Assembly: GCF_019145355.1 (NCBI RefSeq)
Contig: NZ_JAHSTY010000002.1
Span: forward strand, 1,922,001-1,986,000
DNA from: Pseudomonas azadiae
GTDB lineage: Bacteria > Pseudomonadota > Gammaproteobacteria > Pseudomonadales > Pseudomonadaceae
DNA: 64,000 nt
Direction: 5' to 3'
The notes beneath the pieces were generated by a model. That model saw only the letters and a list, made by a program, of their open reading frames with translations, searched no databases and was not told the origin of the DNA. The position numbers and the translations under genes were made by a program. Shown here piece by piece: positions 60,405-64,000 of the stretch (the first letter of the stretch is position 1; each line of letters starts with the position of its first letter).

Positions 60405-63400
60405 TCAAGCGCCTGGATCCAATTCCCTGCCCAATTCTGAAATCAGATACGTCACCGAGTCAGCGTTGGCTAGAATGGTGTCGATGCGCTTGTCCGGGTT
60501 ACTCATGAAGATCTGCCGGGCGTCATTCAACGTCTTAGCCCCGGTCATTTTGAGGATTTTTGCCCTGGCGTGCACCGTGGCGTCGTCGTGCCCCATGCCC
60601 TCCCAGCGCTGCGACAGGGCATCCCAGGTCCTGAACAGCACACTGGCAGGCGTCAGGGTCGACAATGCCGTGCTGCGTAAATCGATCAGGTCGGTGCGCA
60701 TCGACTGGCCGAGCAAGGTCGAGACATTAATCAAATCGGGGAACGGGCGCATGCTGTCCAGGTAGGCGATGTCTTCAGTACTGCTCATCAGGTGTGTCAG
60801 TTCGTGGATCAGTACGGTCGCCCGAGCATGCGCGTTGATGCTGAAGGGCGAGTTCAGACGGTTCTGGTAAGTGTCCAGGCTGGGGTCGAAAAAGCGGTCC
60901 AGCAGGTAGATTTTCTTGTCGATATCGTCCGACAAGACAAAGGCGTACGTGTCGATGGGGCTCCAGCGGCTGGTGCCACTCACAAAACGCCCGGAGCCGG
61001 GTTTGCACAGGCTCGGGTTGACCAGTTCGTTGAGCACTTCATCCACTCGCCGCTCGACCCGCGCCAGTTGCGCGGGGTCGAGGTTCAAGACGCCGAACAG
61101 TTCAGTAAAGAATCGCCCGACACGGCTTTCCGGGCTGCGCTCCTCGGCAAAGCGCACAAGGTTGCGTTTGCAGTTGACCGCGTAATAGGTTGCCACATTG
61201 AGTGCTTCATTGATGCACTGGGCTTTCCAGCTCGATAACGCAGCTATCTGTTCAAGGCCGACTGCCTCGACATGTATCGAGTCCCGCTCGGCACTGCGTG
61301 TGTACCTACGTCCCGCATAACGTGACAGGGTTTTACCGAACCGAGGGTCGTGTCGGCTCAGGTCCAGTATCCATTTCCCATCGGTATTGCGCTGTACAAA
61401 AGGCCCTATCTCGTCATTCTTGACGATGCACCAACGATCACCAGCCTTGCGCACCGGGTAGACTTTGCCCGCGACGGGTACATAACCCTGCGACGTGCCG
61501 GGCGCCTGGTAGACATGGGTCTGGTCGCTCGCTGCCAGGTCGGCCAGTGCAACGCTGTGGTCTTCAAAGTGTTGCAGGCGCGTGCGCAAGGGCTCGGTCA
61601 TGTCCAGCGTCGCCAGCGTGGTCGCGGCCGGCACCGACTCATCCACCCCGGTTGACGCCGTTTCAGCCGGGCTGGCGGCTGCCAACGCAGCCTCAAGGGG
61701 CTTGCGCAGGGCGAACAGCTTGGCTACGCCAAGAATGAAATTTTTCAGTGCCGGCCCCCAGCGCTGTTGCTGCAAGTCTTCGGCGGAGGCCTCGACCAGC
61801 TTGAAACCGCGCCATACCACCCGCGGGTAGTTGAGTTTGCCCGCGATAAATTGCAAAGCGATGGGAATGTCTTTGCGCAGCAGACCGGTGACCGCGTCCC
61901 ACTCGGCCTTGCCGTCGCGGTCGAACTGGCAGGCCAGCATCTTGATCAGCGCGAGCGTGTTGTCCTCGAACAGCAGCGACAAAAGATTGCCTGGGACAGG
62001 CGTGGATTTAAGCCGGATATCCGCACCGTTGGACGGTAACAGATGACGATAAGTGGCTTGGTGCGAAGCGTCCAACTGGCGGATGATCCAGTTTTGCAGC
62101 GGGCCGGCACGGTTTATGTCATTGAGGAGGTCTTCGGCGCGCGCATATTCACGCAGCACCGGCAACGGGCTGTAAGGCGCATACAAAACCAGCGGCTCGG
62201 CAGCCCCGGCCCGGGGGCCGATCAGGTACAGGCCCAGTGGCTTGACCGGCACCGCGCCTGGAGTGGCGATCAGCTCGAGCGGCCGAATCATCGCCGAAGC
62301 GCCCTCGAGGGCAGCACGCGCCACCGCATCCGGCATGTCGAATACCTGCAGGATATAGCGCCACGCCGTGTCGCTGATGCGTCCTTCAAGTTTCTCTTCA
62401 TGGGCATGGCGCAACAGTTGCCAGGGCAGTTGCCGGCAAAACAACGCTCGACGCTGACGGTTGTCTTCGCTGTTCCCGTTGAGATGGGTCTTGAGCAGCG
62501 CGCCGTAATAGCCGGCCAGGTCCAGCTGACGCACCAGTTGCACCACCGCCGCACCGTCCAGCGCCGCCGGCAACGCGGTCGCGGTTCGCGAGCGTGGGCG
62601 AATGTTGTCGCCCTGCAGGTCCGGCAAGTGCCTCAGCGCGAAATCGATCAGGCTCAGGTCGTGGCCGTCAAGGGCCGTTCGGCCGGGAATGAGTACGTTG
62701 TCCGGGTCGATAGCTTTGCCGGGAAAGCGCTTTTCCAACAGGTCCGTGAGGGTGGTTGCCGCGTGTTCGCGCAACGTCGGCAAGCTGTGCAGGTAGTCGC
62801 GCTTGTCCAAGGTGCTGAGGCGGTACTGTTCAAGCAGCTCTGCGTGCAGGCGCTGCTCCTCGGGCGCGGCCATGCCCAGCCACACCGGCAGGTCCTGTTG
62901 GTGAATCATTCCCTGGGCTATGGCCGTCGCGCGGTTCAGGTTGGTGGGCGGTGCCTGCTGCATGGCGTTGTCCAAGCTGTCCTGCAGTTGCCGGGGGCCC
63001 AGGGGCATCTTCAACAAATAGTCAATACGGTCGAGAGCGTGGTCGTGCCAGCTCTCCTGGCGATTGTCGAGCAGGTGATCGTCAATGCGCTGCAGGGGGC
63101 CAAGCCGGTAATCCTGATGTGGAAGACGGTGAGTGATCGCCAGGTTTTCCAGCAGCGACAAGCGTTCATCCGGCTGCGCCAGGCGCTGTGCCAGGCGCTG
63201 GCAGGCCGCCTGGATCGAGGCGAAGACTTCGTACCCCTGCTGCGGCGTCCACAGCACGGCCAGGCCCGAGAGCGAGGGGTCGATACCGCCCCGCTCGGTC
63301 AGCACAAAGCAATTGGCCAGAGAATAGAGCGCGTCATCGCTGCCCGAGGACACGGCCAAGCTGAACGCATCCGGCAGGAAGCCGTTGAGCCCGTGGCGCT

Positions 63401-64000
63401 TGAGACGGATCAGGCTGTCGTGACGCAGTACCGTATCCAGGACTTCATGGGCACCGGGCGGCAGGCTTTTATTCAGCTGGCGCAGGTCGGCTTCGCCGCG
63501 CAACCCCAGCATCAAGGCCTCGCTCAGCGACGCCTTATGCTGCTGCAGAAACTGGCGTGGCAAGGTGCGGATGTCATGGTTGAAGAAAGGCACCTTCGCG
63601 CGGTCGATCAGTGCGTTGAACTGCTGGCTGCCCAGGTTGCTGAAGCGCAACGCGGCACCAGCGCGCCGTGCGGTATAGAACCCGGTGCGGGGCGACTCCA
63701 GCACGGGCTCGCCGACCCCGGCCAGGCACTCGATGAAGTGTTCGACCATGCTCACTGACCGCTCGGGCGTGCGCTCCTCCGATTGCTGTGCCTCGCTGGG
63801 ATAGGTGTTGATGTACATCTCATTGGCCCGTTGCGACAGTTGGCTTTTGTCCAGTTCGGCATTCAAGGCGCGTGTCGCCAATTGGCGCAGGGTCGGATGA
63901 TTGCCGTGCAAGGCCCGCACCGTGATGGCTGCGGCCACCAAGGGCGGTAACTGCAATTTGGCGCGCTCGGCTTGCACCGTCGACGGCTGGCCATAGCCGC
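60405..64000 (-). CDS. Dermonecrotic-toxin-like giant protein with C-terminal zinc-protease motif (5' end outside)
   Basis: The C-terminal ~1198 residues of a larger protein; the frame is still open at the window edge, so the GTG at 63977 is not its start. It resembles the Pseudomonas dermonecrotic-toxin (DUF6543) family, e.g. EPLVLYAPYSPLPVLREYA and GPLQNWIIRQLD. A linker with Ala/Thr/Ser (~730-760 of the visible part) leads to a C-terminal domain with HELTH (codons 60792-60806) followed by STEDIAYLD: an HExxH zincin with a possible Asp third ligand as in aspzincins. Predicted secreted effector; no secretion signal or immunity gene is in view. Confidence 0.7.
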   Translation of the reverse strand, partial: GYGQPSTVQAERAKLQLPPLVAAAITVRALHGNHPTLRQLATRALNAELDKSQLSQRANEMYINTYPSEAQQSEERTPERSVSMVEHFIECLAGVGEPVLESPRTGFYTARRAGAALRFSNLGSQQFNALIDRAKVPFFNHDIRTLPRQFLQQHKASLSEALMLGLRGEADLRQLNKSLPPGAHEVLDTVLRHDSLIRLKRHGLNGFLPDAFSLAVSSGSDDALYSLANCFVLTERGGIDPSLSGLAVLWTPQQGYEVFASIQAACQRLAQRLAQPDERLSLLENLAITHRLPHQDYRLGPLQRIDDHLLDNRQESWHDHALDRIDYLLKMPLGPRQLQDSLDNAMQQAPPTNLNRATAIAQGMIHQQDLPVWLGMAAPEEQRLHAELLEQYRLSTLDKRDYLHSLPTLREHAATTLTDLLEKRFPGKAIDPDNVLIPGRTALDGHDLSLIDFALRHLPDLQGDNIRPRSRTATALPAALDGAAVVQLVRQLDLAGYYGALLKTHLNGNSEDNRQRRALFCRQLPWQLLRHAHEEKLEGRISDTAWRYILQVFDMPDAVARAALEGASAMIRPLELIATPGAVPVKPLGLYLIGPRAGAAEPLVLYAPYSPLPVLREYARAEDLLNDINRAGPLQNWIIRQLDASHQATYRHLLPSNGADIRLKSTPVPGNLLSLLFEDNTLALIKMLACQFDRDGKAEWDAVTGLLRKDIPIALQFIAGKLNYPRVVWRGFKLVEASAEDLQQQRWGPALKNFILGVAKLFALRKPLEAALAAASPAETASTGVDESVPAATTLATLDMTEPLRTRLQHFEDHSVALADLAASDQTHVYQAPGTSQGYVPVAGKVYPVRKAGDRWCIVKNDEIGPFVQRNTDGKWILDLSRHDPRFGKTLSRYAGRRYTRSAERDSIHVEAVGLEQIAALSSWKAQCINEALNVATYYAVNCKRNLVRFAEERSPESRVGRFFTELFGVLNLDPAQLARVERRVDEVLNELVNPSLCKPGSGRFVSGTSRWSPIDTYAFVLSDDIDKKIYLLDRFFDPSLDTYQNRLNSPFSINAHARATVLIHELTHLMSSTEDIAYLDSMRPFPDLINVSTLLGQSMRTDLIDLRSTALSTLTPASVLFRTWDALSQRWEGMGHDDATVHARAKILKMTGAKTLNDARQIFMSNPDKRIDTILANADSVTYLISELGRELDPGA

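Overview
The window reads as chromosome of a Pseudomonas of the P. fluorescens group. The support is a four-gene MuxABC-OpmB efflux operon, a complete mtlR-mtlEFGKDYZ mannitol locus whose dehydrogenase carries the catalytic Lys295/Asn300/His303 of P. fluorescens mannitol 2-dehydrogenase at the same numbers, a ptxS-kguEKTD 2-ketogluconate locus, small families typical of Pseudomonas (DUF6124, DUF2790, DUF1652), and many REPIN-type palindromes of two families (ends GTGGGAGCTGGCTTGCCTGC and TAGTGAGCGGGCTTGCCCC). No rRNA, tRNA, CRISPR array, transposase or integrase was seen.

Layout. 1-8.1 kb: opmB (cut by the window edge), muxC, muxB and muxA on the minus strand, joined by 4-nt overlaps. 8.2-10.9 kb: tpx, a glycosyltransferase and a GNAT acetyltransferase. 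11.0-24.3 kb: the mannitol locus. Its regulator mtlR is separated from mtlE by about 3.8 kb of accessory DNA (11.9-15.7 kb) holding two PAAR genes, an S-type-pyocin-like polymorphic toxin gene broken by a frameshift exactly before its toxin domain, two related immunity-like genes, and a DUF6124 gene with a structured leader. 24.5-26.6 kb: small proteins and a ParD-like gene coupled to methionine aminopeptidase. 26.8-30.3 kb: a sulfur-scavenging group (sfnG, an acyl-CoA-dehydrogenase-like flavoprotein, a TauE/SafE exporter) with two divergent sigma-54-like promoters. 30.4-37.7 kb: a methyltransferase, then an OmpR-type two-component system divergent from an RND pump that has no outer-membrane gene. 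38-40.3 kb: DUF1345, AraC and LysE genes. 40.3-46.9 kb: a pertactin-like autotransporter and two large paralogous Ig-like-repeat proteins of unknown function. 47.1-52.3 kb: ptxS-kguEKTD with two copies of the PtxS operator. 52.5-60.3 kb: chemoreceptor, xanthine/uracil permease, LEA-type lipoprotein, nitrilase, LysR regulator, small proteins and a DpkA-like reductase. 60.4-64 kb: the C-terminal part of a giant dermonecrotic-toxin-like protein ending in a predicted zinc metallopeptidase domain.

How the genes work together. The mannitol genes import mannitol (MtlEFGK), oxidise it to fructose (MtlD) and phosphorylate fructose (MtlZ); MtlY is a xylulokinase suited to arabitol-derived xylulose. The kgu genes import 2-ketogluconate, phosphorylate it and reduce it to 6-phosphogluconate, under PtxS. 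The leaders of mtlE, mtlY and kguE carry A-rich motifs resembling Hfq/Crc catabolite-repression targets. The parts most likely to be little described are the Ig-like paralogue pair, the metallopeptidase-tipped toxin, the frameshifted PAAR effector with its two immunity-like genes, and the cloverleaf-like leader RNA.
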